From the NCBI GenBank assembly GCA_015063135.1, contig SUTA01000004.1, positions 62,001 through 126,000 on the forward strand: a stretch of 64,000 bases of DNA, written 5' to 3'. The stretch is from Thermoplasmata archaeon (GTDB taxonomy: Archaea > Thermoplasmatota > Thermoplasmata > Methanomassiliicoccales > Methanomethylophilaceae). The translations under genes were made by a program, and so were the position numbers. The notes beneath the pieces are model-generated. The model ran no database searches. It was given only the letters and a program-made list of their open reading frames with translations, and had not been told where the DNA came from. Positions 35,938 to 44,851 of the stretch are shown here, one piece after another (position 1 is the first letter of the stretch; each line of letters starts with the position of its first letter).

Positions 35938-36668
35938 CGCATGCCCAGAGCCTTCACAAGCGACCTTATCACCCTGTCGGGTGTCGGCGGGCATCCCGGT
36001 ATGAACACAGACGGCTCCATCCTCCTGACGCCGTCGGGGACCACATCCCCGCCCACGAACAATCCTCCGGATATGGCGCAGGTGCCAGATGCTATCACGA
36101 GCTTGGGCTCCGGGACCGCATCGTAGGTCATCTCGGAAGCCACCTCCATGTTCCTGGCCATGGGCCCCGTCACCAGCAGCGCGTCGGCGTGCCTGGGCGA
36201 CGCGACCACCTTGATACCGAACCTGTGCATGTCGTAGAACTGGTTCGAGGCGCAGTTGAGCTCCACCTCGCAGGCGTTGCACGAGCCGGTGTCCAGCTCC
36301 CTGAAGGCCAGGGACCCTCTGAACATCTTCGCGACCGAATCGTCGAGCCTGCGCTCGATCTTCCCGATATCGTAATCGCGGCCGAGCACCAGCTCCTCCC
36401 TGGACAGGGCATAGTCCGGCGCCGGGGCCTCCTGGATGTAACCCTTCGGGCAGTGCTGGATGCAGTCCATGCACATCAGGCACCTCCCCAAGTCGACCTT
36501 CCAGCCGTCGTCGATGGTGATGGCCGATGTGGGGCAGATCCCCAGGCACATGCCGCAGCCGTCGCACTCCGACGCCATGGGCATGCCGCACCTGGATGCC
36601 ATGAGCTCGTCCCTGGGGATGGTGTTCCTCCCCTTCCCGCTCAGATTGTCGAAAGCAGTCCCCAACAT
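35931..36668 (-). CDS. Ehr/hydrogenase-4-like small subunit fused to 2[4Fe-4S] ferredoxin
   Basis: 245 aa, TGA stop. Residues about 34-75 carry two clusters (CDGCGMCLGICP and CLMCMDCIQHCP). The rest is a HycG/NuoB domain with the proximal cluster ligands: GSCNACEVEL, GTCAISGG and PGCPPTP. In related complexes separate HycF and HycG proteins do this; here they are fused with the ferredoxin first. It should pass electrons from a soluble donor to the large subunit. Last gene of the six-gene operon. Confidence 0.9.
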   Translation of the reverse strand: MLGTAFDNLSGKGRNTIPRDELMASRCGMPMASECDGCGMCLGICPTSAITIDDGWKVDLGRCLMCMDCIQHCPKGYIQEAPAPDYALSREELVLGRDYDIGKIERRLDDSVAKMFRGSLAFRELDTGSCNACEVELNCASNQFYDMHRFGIKVVASPRHADALLVTGPMARNMEVASEMTYDAVPEPKLVIASGTCAISGGLFVGGDVVPDGVRRMEPSVFIPGCPPTPDRVIRSLVKALGMRR

Positions 36669-36672
36669 GGTA

Positions 36673-38121
36673 TCACAGATCGTTCCCGCTGTACGACAGC
36701 CCGAAGCTCTTGTTGATCAATGGGAAGTCCGGGACGACGTTCCCGGGCACCGCATGGCACATGCCGAACCAGTTCCTGAAGGACGGGTCGCAGACATGGT
36801 ACCTCCATATCCTGCCGTCCCTCACGTGCATCGAGTGCACCAGCTCGCCCCTGGGGGCCTCCACGACGCTGCAGTAGAACCCGTCCTCGGGCTCCACGTG
36901 GACCCTGGTCTCCCCGGGCTCCATGTTCTGGATGCACTGGTGGATCAGGCTGAAGGACTCCGTGATCTCGGCGAACCGCACCTTCGTGCGGGCCAGGACG
37001 TCGCCGCCGGTCTGCACCGGCATGTTCATCCCGAGGTCGCCGTACGCCTCGTACCCGAACTCCCTCCTGCAATCCACGGGCACCCCGCTGGCCCTCCCTA
37101 TGGGGCCGGTGGCGCCGATGTCCCTGGCGACGGAGGGCTCCAGCCTCCCCGTGGTCTCCATGCGGTCCTGCAACGAGGGGCTCTCCATCATCATCTCCTC
37201 CAGGGCGTCGACCTCGAACTTCAATCCAATGAGGAAGTCGTCCAGGTCCCTGAGCGTGGACTCCCCGATATCCCAGCGTATGCCGCCGGGGACCACCGCG
37301 TTCATGAGCTGGCGGTGGTGGGTGAGCGTGAGGTTCATCCTCAGGACCTTCTCCATGATCCCGCCGCCGATGGCGGACGGGACGGAGAACGCTGTATCGG
37401 TGCATATGCCGGAGACGGCCCCGATATGGTTGTACAGCCTCTCCATCTCCGCCAGCATGGTCCTGATCCTGACCGCCCTCCGGGGTATCGAGGACCCGGA
37501 CTCCATCATCTCCGCATAGGCGATGCTGTTCGCCACGCAGGTGTCGCCGGAGATCCTCTCCACGAGGCGGGACTTGTCCTCCCCGACGGGGAGCTCCAGC
37601 AGCCTCTCGACGCCCCTGTGGGTGTATCCCAGGGACGGGTTCAGCTCCAGCACCGTCTCGCCCGCCACAGAGAACCTGAAGTGGCCCGGCTCTATGATCC
37701 CGGCGTGCACCGGGCCCACCGGGATCTCGAACACCCCGTCCCCGGCGGTGGAGTTCTTTGGGAGCGGGATGCGCTCCTCGGAACCGATGTCGCAGGGCGA
37801 TTTCCGCAGCGGATGGCCTCCGCCCCTCCTGCGGTACACTATGGGCGCCGACACGGCGCCGTCTATCGTGACGCCGCTCATCTCCGCCATCATCCTCTCG
37901 TGGCAGCCGGCGTACGGGACGATCCCAGTCAGCGAGGGGACATCCCCCTCCGTGTCGAAATGGACGCGGAATACCTCGCCGTCGCCGGCGAACAGGGCGT
38001 TCACCGTGTACATGCCGTCCACGGGCTCCTCGGCGAACACCGTCATCAGCCTCCCGCCCATGCGGCGGAGCGCGTCGCATTCCGCGATGTAATCATCGTG
38101 CGTCGTGCAGTTGGTCTCCAT
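36673..38121 (-). CDS. Large subunit of an Ehr-type complex (HycE/NuoCD-like) lacking NiFe cysteines
   Basis: 482 aa, TGA stop. An N-terminal NuoC-like part (to about 120) is fused to a HycE/NuoD part: IIEPGHFRFSVAGETVLELNPSLGYTHRG. Where [NiFe] enzymes have RVCGICGFAHS this has RISGDTCVANS, and the C-terminal DPCxxC region reads CDPSFRNWFGMC, so the Ni ligands are not conserved. This is the pattern of energy-converting hydrogenase-related (Ehr) complexes. The ATG lies one base after the CGA of the upstream gene. Confidence 0.9.
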   Translation of the reverse strand: METNCTTHDDYIAECDALRRMGGRLMTVFAEEPVDGMYTVNALFAGDGEVFRVHFDTEGDVPSLTGIVPYAGCHERMMAEMSGVTIDGAVSAPIVYRRRGGGHPLRKSPCDIGSEERIPLPKNSTAGDGVFEIPVGPVHAGIIEPGHFRFSVAGETVLELNPSLGYTHRGVERLLELPVGEDKSRLVERISGDTCVANSIAYAEMMESGSSIPRRAVRIRTMLAEMERLYNHIGAVSGICTDTAFSVPSAIGGGIMEKVLRMNLTLTHHRQLMNAVVPGGIRWDIGESTLRDLDDFLIGLKFEVDALEEMMMESPSLQDRMETTGRLEPSVARDIGATGPIGRASGVPVDCRREFGYEAYGDLGMNMPVQTGGDVLARTKVRFAEITESFSLIHQCIQNMEPGETRVHVEPEDGFYCSVVEAPRGELVHSMHVRDGRIWRYHVCDPSFRNWFGMCHAVPGNVVPDFPLINKSFGLSYSGNDL

Positions 38122-38122
38122 A

Positions 38123-39577
38123 TCGGATGCCTCCGAACAATGCGACTATCGAATCCACCCAATCCCTGATCCCATCGGGCATGAACAGGCCCAAGAACAG
38201 GGACAGCGCGATCAGGCACCCTATCGGTGCGATGGTCGTGAAACCGACCCTCTCGTGCCTCCCCTCAGGGGCTTCCCCGGCGCGCATGGACACCAGGTTC
38301 CTGACGAACCCGGCGGCCACTATGGAGAGCATCGCGATCACTATGGCAGCGACCCACACGTACCCGTCCACCGCCGCGGACAGCAGCGAGAACTCGCCCA
38401 CGAATATGGCGAACGGCGGAACGCCGATGATCGCAAGCACCCCCGCGGTGAGGGCGAACGACGAGAACGGAGCGGCCTTCGGCAGGCCGTGTATGTCGGC
38501 CATCGTCCTGGTGCCGTAGGTCTGCACGATGCTGCCTGCGGAGAAGAACAGGATCGGCTTCGTGATCGAATGCGCCGCCAGCTGGAGCAGGGCGGCCGTG
38601 ATCGCCAGCGGGGACCCGATGCCGAGCCCGATGGCGATGAGGCCCATGTTCTCTATGCTTGAGTATGCGAGCATGCGCTTGAGGTCCCGGGCCTGGACTA
38701 TGAGGAACGCTGCGACGGCCAGGGAGATCATCCCGAAGACCAGCAGTATGGTCGAGGCGAATCCGGGCACGGCTATCTCGGAGACCATGTAGAACCTGAT
38801 GACCCCGTACATGGCGCAGTTCAGCAGCACGGCGGACAGCAGGCCGCTCACCGGGCTGGGGGCCTGGCTGTGGGCGTCGGGGAGCCATGTGTGCATCGGC
38901 ACGAAGCCGACCTTGGTCCCGAATCCCAGGATCACCAGGGCCGTCCCCATCTTCATCAGGTTGGGGTCCAGCTCGTCGGCCGCTTCCATGAGCGACGTCC
39001 AGTCCAGGGCCAGCGACGAGTCGATGGCGCCGACCGTGGACGCGTAGACGAGGACCAGGCCCGCGAGCGCGACGGTGATCCCCACGGAGCATAGGATGAT
39101 GTACTTCCACGCCGCCTCGTTGGACTCGTTGCTCGTGTATATTCCGACCAGGAACGTGGACACCAGGGTGGTCGCCCCGACCCCCAGCCAGACGACCGCC
39201 ATCGACCTCACGGCGAACGTGGCGATCATGATGCAGATGAACAGCATCAGCAGGGTGTAGTAGGTGGATACCTGGCGGCTGAGCAGCTCGCCCTCCTCCC
39301 TGTCCCTGCCGATGTACGCATAAGAGTAGACGGACGCCCCCAGGCCTACGATGCAGACCAGGGACATGAACAGCGCGGACAATTGGTCGACGTAGAACAT
39401 GCCCTCGTCGTAAGTCTCCCCTCCGATGACCGGGAGCAGGAACCACATGGTCGCTGCGGCCACGGCGAGGGCGCAGACCGGCATTACCTTCGAGAGGAGC
39501 TTGGGCTCCCTTATCAGGAAGCAGACGAGGCAAGATGCTCCCATCACCGCCAGCATCGCGAGCAGCTCGGGGCTCAT
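38123..39577 (-). CDS. Proton-pump-type membrane subunit (HyfF / NuoN-M-like), CGA stop
   Basis: 484 aa with about 14 membrane segments. LGFGTKVGFVPMHTWLPDAH near 222 is the conserved Lys/His-bearing helix of Mrp/NuoLMN antiporter-like subunits; YSSIENMGLIAIGLGIG near 305 is also typical. Ends ALFGGI-CGA (38125-38123), one base before the next ATG; the standard code adds ten residues. Its ATG overlaps the hyfE-like TGA. Confidence 0.92.
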
Positions 39578-40230
39578 TCCTTCAGCCTCCTGAGGAACGT
39601 CGTGTCAACGGAGTTGAACGACCTGTTGATCCTGTTCGCGAATATGCCGATGATGATGACCGCGACCATGACGTCGAAGAACGCGGCGAGCTCGACGATC
39701 AGCGGCATGCCGTGGGAGATGGCGAGCGCTCCGAGGAACAGGCCGTTCTCAGTCATCAGCAGCCCCACCGTCTCGGTGATCGCCTTCTTCCTGGTGCACA
39801 TGAGCAGCAGGCCGATCAGTATCATAGATACGGACAGCGCGAGGCAGTTGCGCTCCATGGTCTCGAGCGACCCGAGCAGCGGCTCGGTGACGTAGTACGA
39901 GATCAGGACGAGCGCTCCGGCGGCGAGCAGCGAGCCGGGTATCCCGAGGCTCAGCTGCACCTCCTTCTCCACGTTGATCTTCCTCATGATGTAGAGGAGC
40001 ATCCACGGCATCACGATGACCTTCAGCACAATCGTCAGGACAGCCATGATGTAGATGTGGGGGCTGTCGGACGACCACGCGACCAGCGCGGCCATGATGG
40101 CGAGGAACAGGGACTGCGCCGAGAACATCATCACCAGGGGCTTCATCCTGGTGGTGGCCATGGTGAACACGCTCAGCAGGAGCATGAACACGGCGCACAC
40201 GTCGATCAGGTTGTTTATCACGTCGTCCAT
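39574..40230 (-). CDS. HyfE-like membrane subunit
   Basis: 218 aa, TGA stop. Six to seven hydrophobic segments; LGALAISHGMPLIVELAAFFDVMVAVIIIGIF contains the conserved acidic residues of HyfE (fused NuoK-like) subunits. Coupled to the downstream HyfF-like gene through ATGA. Confidence 0.88.
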   Translation of the reverse strand: MDDVINNLIDVCAVFMLLLSVFTMATTRMKPLVMMFSAQSLFLAIMAALVAWSSDSPHIYIMAVLTIVLKVIVMPWMLLYIMRKINVEKEVQLSLGIPGSLLAAGALVLISYYVTEPLLGSLETMERNCLALSVSMILIGLLLMCTRKKAITETVGLLMTENGLFLGALAISHGMPLIVELAAFFDVMVAVIIIGIFANRINRSFNSVDTTFLRRLKE

Positions 40231-40240
40231 TCTCTCTTCC

Positions 40241-41188
40241 TCGCAGGATGTACAGCGTTATCATCGCAAGCAGCGACAACGCGAACGATATGGTCAGCAG
40301 GTTGGGCGTCTTGAAGAGCCTGGACTTCGCCATGGCGGATTCCACGGCGGCCAGCCCGACCGCGATGGCGAGCATCTTGACGGCGGTCACGGCCACCGAG
40401 ATCAGCAGGGACTGGGCGTCGATCTCGGTCGCGATGCCCCAGGGCATGAACAGCGACGAGACCATGGCCATGAAGATGGTCAGCCTCATCATCGAGGACA
40501 GCTCCATCATGGCGAGCTCCCTTCCGGAGTACTCGAGCACCATGGCCTCGTGGACCATGGTGAGCTCGAGGTGAGTCGCAGGATTGTCGAAGGGCACCCT
40601 CGCGTTCTCCGCGAGCAGGGTGACCAGGAACGATATGGTGGCGAGTATCAGCGCGGGCCCGATCATGGCGAGACCGGACGTGGCGATGATCTCCGAGATG
40701 GAGCTCATGCCGGTGCCGGAATCGGTGAGGACGGCGAGCGTCGAGATCGCGAGCAGGAGCGAGGGCTCGATCAGCACGGACATCATCATCTCCCTGCTGC
40801 TCCCCATGCCCCCGAATGCGGACCCTCCCTCGAGTCCTCCGAGCACCATGCAGAACCTGAACATGGAGAACATGTAGACCACGGTGATCAGGTCGCCGTA
40901 CGGCCCGGCTATGACCCTGGAGTAGATGAACGGCGTAAGGCAGGCGAGGACGATCATCGACGCCATGCAGACGTACGGGATCACCCTTAGCAGCCATGAG
41001 CTGTCGCGGCTGTACACGGAGTCCTTCCTGAACAGCCTCGCGAGGTCCCTGTAGGGCTGGAAGACGGAGGCGCCCGTGCGCCCCTGCATGCCGGCCTTCA
41101 CCTTCCTGACGATGCCCGCCATAAGCGGGGCGATGGCCATGAGGACGATGGCCTGAACAATCTCTACGATGGCCTCTGGGATCGGCAT
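40241..41188 (-). CDS. HyfC/HycD-like (NuoH-type) membrane subunit, CGA stop
   Basis: 315 aa, close to HycD. GRTGASVFQPYRDLARLFRKD is the NuoH/HycD family loop (GR.Ga...q.y.d..kl.kK), and AENARVPFDNPATHLELTMVHEAM is the quinone-loop equivalent (E.aR.PfD.paah.El). Ends TLYIL-CGA (40243-40241), ten bases before the next ATG. Standard translation gives 479 aa with a nonsense tail through the HyfE-like gene. Confidence 0.93.
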
Positions 41189-43125
41189 ACCATCCTCACC
41201 GCCAGCAGCATCGCGACGAGCGCGATCAGCATGTACCCGAGGTAATGCTGTATGTTACCCGTCTGCAGGGTGCGCACCCTCACGCTCACGAAGAGCACGG
41301 CGCGCCCGACGGGCTTGTAGATGTATTCGACGAACGGCTCGGTGAAACGGGTGGAGAGCCTCCCGGAATCTAGGGTGGACCTGTCACCGAACAATGGGTG
41401 GAAGACCCTCACGACGGGCTGGGAGAATCCCTCGGACGTGTACTGCATGTCCTGGTCGAGCTCGCCTCCGCTACCCCATGTCGCGGACTCCCTCTTGCCC
41501 TTGCGGAACACGCGGGCGAGGACGGCGATGACCAACATGGATCCGCCGATCATCAGCGCGAGCGTTATGGGCTCCATGTCGCCGGAGAGGCCGGCGTGGT
41601 AGTCTATCCCATGACCTATCATCTGCTCCGCGCCCGAGCATATCGCATCCATGACGGGGAACGCGAGTACGCCGGTGCCGACGCACATGGCCGCCATCAG
41701 GGCCATCGCGCCCAGTGAGATCTTCGAGGGCTTCTCCGGGGATGCGGCGCCCTTCGACCTGGGGCGGCCCAGGAAGATGAACCCGTACAGCCTGGCGTAA
41801 GACGTGGCCACGACCATGCCGCACAGGCCCATCAGCGCGACGAGCAGCGGCATGGCCACCCTGATGGAGGAATCGATGGCATCGGTCCCCAGCAGGGCCT
41901 GGAGCATCATCCATTCGCTGGCGAAGCTGTTCATCGGGGGGATGGAGGCCATCGTGAGCACGCCTATCAGGGCGACGCCGGACAGCAGCGGGAGCACGTT
42001 CGCCAGACCGCCGTAGCGGTCCATGTGGTGCTCCCCTGTGGACGATTCGACCGTGTCCACCGACATCAGCATGAGGGACTTGAACACGGAGTGGTTGAGC
42101 GTGTGGAAGAGCGCCGCGACCAGCGCGACGGCGGCCATGACGTGCACGTCGCTGTGGAAGAACATCGCCAGCGACAGGAACATCGTCACCAGGCCCATGT
42201 TCTCCATGCTGGAGTAGGCGAGGATCCTCTTGGCCTCGGTCTGCACCATAGAGAGCATCGCGCCCCACAGTGCGGTGACGGCGGAAAGGATCGTGAGTAT
42301 CAGCGCGATTGCGGGGATGCACCCCTCGGCGCCTATGAAATCGAAAGCGCCCCTGAACAGCACCAGTATCGCCACGTTGGAGCAGACGGTGGTCAGGAGG
42401 ACGGTCGTGTGGGTCGGGGACCTCGCGTACATGTCGGGCATCCAAGCGTGGAACGGCAGGGTGCCGAGCTTGGTCCCGAAGCCGGTGAAGAGGAGGGCGA
42501 TTAGGATGGACGAGGTCTCGGTGCCCATCTCCTCCCAGAGACCGGACCACTGCGACACGTCCGCGGTGCCTGTGACGATCCACAGATAGGCGAAGACGGC
42601 CATGATCAGCAGCCCGCCGATGTGCGTCACCGCGAAGAACCTCCATCTGGGCCTGTCGTCCTGGCCGTTGTCGGCCATGAGGAACGTGATCATGGAGACC
42701 GCCTCCCAGCATATCAGCAGGAGGATCATCGAGTCGGCGCCCATGCAGAGGACGCACGCCGCGTACAGGGCGCACAGCATGGCGGCGTAGCGGGGGAACG
42801 GCTCCCTGCCTGAGGACCTGAGGTGTATGACCGTGGCGAGGAACACCAGCGAGGATACCGAGCAGAATATCGCCTGGAGCTCGCCGAAGGAGATGGAGTA
42901 ATCGCCCCAGTACGACCCCAGCGGGAACGTGGCCGAGAGGTCTGCGCCGAGGAGGACCGCGGGATAGCACAGCACCCCGGCTATGCATCCTATGATGCAA
43001 AGGGCGGTGGACGCCTTGGACGCCTGGGGCCCGCGGCCCAAGCCGACGGCGATCCCCAGAACCGGCGGCACCACCATCATGACGAGGAGCAACAGCGACA
43101 GCGTCCCCTCTGCATCGTCCAGCAT
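41182..43125 (-). CDS. HyfB/HycC-like (NuoL-type) membrane subunit, CGA stop
   Basis: 647 aa with about 16 membrane segments. LLICWEAVSMITFLMA, GFGTKLGTLPFHAWMPDMYARSP and YSSMENMGLVTMFLSLA are the antiporter-module motifs. It starts the six-gene operon with GTTTAAATAC about 40 bases upstream. Ends LAVRMVC-CGA (41184-41182), overlapping the next ATG by 7 bases; the standard code adds six residues. Confidence 0.93.
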
Positions 43126-43198
43126 CCTGTAAGCACTTCCAAGCGCGCGTTATACAGTCCTGTATTTAAACTGTGCCACGAACGGGGCTCCGACTGGC

Positions 43199-43678
43199 TC
43201 GGAGAGAGGCGTCGCGGACGAACACCGCCTTCCCTCCGACGACCTTCAGCTCCGCATGGATGTCGAAATCCGATGCCCCGAGGCCCTCCGGGACCTCGAA
43301 GACCAGGGCGCTCGTAGCAGTGGCGCCCTTCTGCACGTCCTCGAGCCGATAGCCGGGATGGATGTAGGACTCCTCCGAGTACCCGTAATCCACGCCGCCG
43401 CAGGAGGCCGTCCAGACGGTCAGGAGCGGGTTGGTGTGGATGATGCGGTCGCCGTCGTTGGCTATGGTTATGTCAAGGATGAGGAACTCCATGCCCTCGT
43501 CCGCCTCGACGATGTAACCGCTGGAGGAGGCGAAGCTGGGGGATGTCTCCGCCACGTAGTTGTACCTCCCCTCGCAGACCACGGTGCCGTCCTGGTCCGA
43601 AACGACCTTCACCGTGACGATGAGGATCACCGCTATCGCCAGAGCGATCCCGATTCTCGAGAGGGTCCTCATCTTCAT
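43199..43678 (-). CDS. Membrane-anchored DUF4352-like protein, CGA stop
   Basis: 159 aa. One N-terminal hydrophobic segment (about 8-26), then a beta-sandwich with the DUF4352/TRF-like pattern GMEFLILDITIANDGDRIIH and ATSALVFEVPEG. Extracellular and of unknown function. Ends VRDASL-CGA (43201-43199); standard code adds 11 residues. Confidence 0.72.
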
Positions 43679-43919
43679 GAACCATGTGATGGGATGCAGA
43701 TATTAATCCGTAGATGCCCCTGGAACCGATATTTCCTGTGGAAGGGGTTTATTGCCCGGCTCAATTGGGCTCTCACACGCACTTGCACCAGATTCTTCGA
43801 TTTTCCATGCGATGTTATATAAAGCAGCGGCCCGGGATCAGCTGCCGGATCCGCCTGGAACCAGCATTGTGTGACCGCACGGTGCCTGCATTATATACCT
43901 CGTCAAGTCGTTGGCGGGC

Positions 43920-44807
43920 ATGAACGGCGAAAACCGCGGTTTAAGGGCCGATGCGGCCGCCAAGAGGTTCCTCCACAGGAGGAGCATCCTGGCGACCGTA
44001 ATCGGCGGGCTGGTGGACGAATGCATAGGCATGCCCCGCGAGGAGATCGAGGCGTGCCTGGGAGACGGAGAGTTCCTGGAGGGGCTGGAGAACGACAGCT
44101 TCCTCATTCCCCGGAGGGAGGACGTCACTTTCGAAAAGATGCTCCCTCTGCCCAGCGGGGACGTGATCCACCTAATGATCAATCTGGAGCCGCAGGACGA
44201 CGGCTCCATGATGCGGGACCTATATGAACGCGGACGGGACTACTCAGCCGATCTGAGGGTGAGGCAGTGCAGGCGCCGCTCAAAGATATCCGGGAGTTCG
44301 GGCAATCATAATGTACACATGAAAACGATGAGCGTCTGGATACTGATGTCCCCGCGCGCGGACCTGAGGAACAGCATCCACGTGCTCACGAGGGAGGACC
44401 ACGTAGCCTACGGGCCAGGGTCACCTGCCCTGAGTGTGGAAGATGACGACGCGATAGCCTTCATATGCCTCGGGGACCCAGAGGAGGACGGCGGGATCAT
44501 GCCGGAACTCCTGAGGGCCCTGGACTGGTCCATGGTCCGGGGGATAGACGATAGGAAGCGCGCGGAGAAGCTGTCGGAGCTAGGATACGAGGTCGACAGG
44601 GGCATGGAGAACGAGCTGATTGGCATGAACAGCATAGAAGCGGACAGGGAGCGCAGGGCCAGGAGAGAAGGCGTTGCCGAGGGCAGGATAGAGGGCAAGA
44701 TCGAGGTTGCTAGCAGGATGCTGGCCATCGGCATGTCCGAGGACCAAGTCCGCGACATCACCGGCCTCACCGAGGAACAAATGGAAGAAGCCAGGAACCT
44801 CCGCTGA
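43920..44807 (+). CDS. Rpn-family PD-(D/E)xK nuclease (recombination-promoting / transposase-like)
   Basis: 295 aa, TGA stop. DVIHLMINLEPQ is the E-x-Q core strand of Rpn nucleases, and the tail EGRIEGKIEVASRMLAIGMSEDQVRDITGLT is the usual coiled C-terminus. The ATG at 43920 fits leaderless spacing from TTATATACC (about 43889-43897) better than the TTG at 43911. The 240 bp upstream hold a second TATA-like element (TTATATAAA, near 43814) with no ORF. Confidence 0.82.
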   Translation: MNGENRGLRADAAAKRFLHRRSILATVIGGLVDECIGMPREEIEACLGDGEFLEGLENDSFLIPRREDVTFEKMLPLPSGDVIHLMINLEPQDDGSMMRDLYERGRDYSADLRVRQCRRRSKISGSSGNHNVHMKTMSVWILMSPRADLRNSIHVLTREDHVAYGPGSPALSVEDDDAIAFICLGDPEEDGGIMPELLRALDWSMVRGIDDRKRAEKLSELGYEVDRGMENELIGMNSIEADRERRARREGVAEGRIEGKIEVASRMLAIGMSEDQVRDITGLTEEQMEEARNLR

Positions 44808-44820
44808 AATAAAAAAAATG

Positions 44821-44841
44821 GCGGGGCCTTAACGGCCCCGC
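44821..44841 (-). terminator. Bidirectional terminator between aconitase and the Rpn gene
   Basis: Stem GCGGGGCC / GGCCCCGC with loop TTAAC; on the minus strand a T8 run follows after CA. It starts 10 bases past the aconitase CGA. Under the standard code the aconitase frame would read straight through it. Confidence 0.85.
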
Positions 44842-44851
44842 AAATACAGAT

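Noticed and set aside
44408-44851. Aconitase of 1,026 aa
   Set aside because: The extension reads through a T8 terminator and antisense of the Rpn gene.
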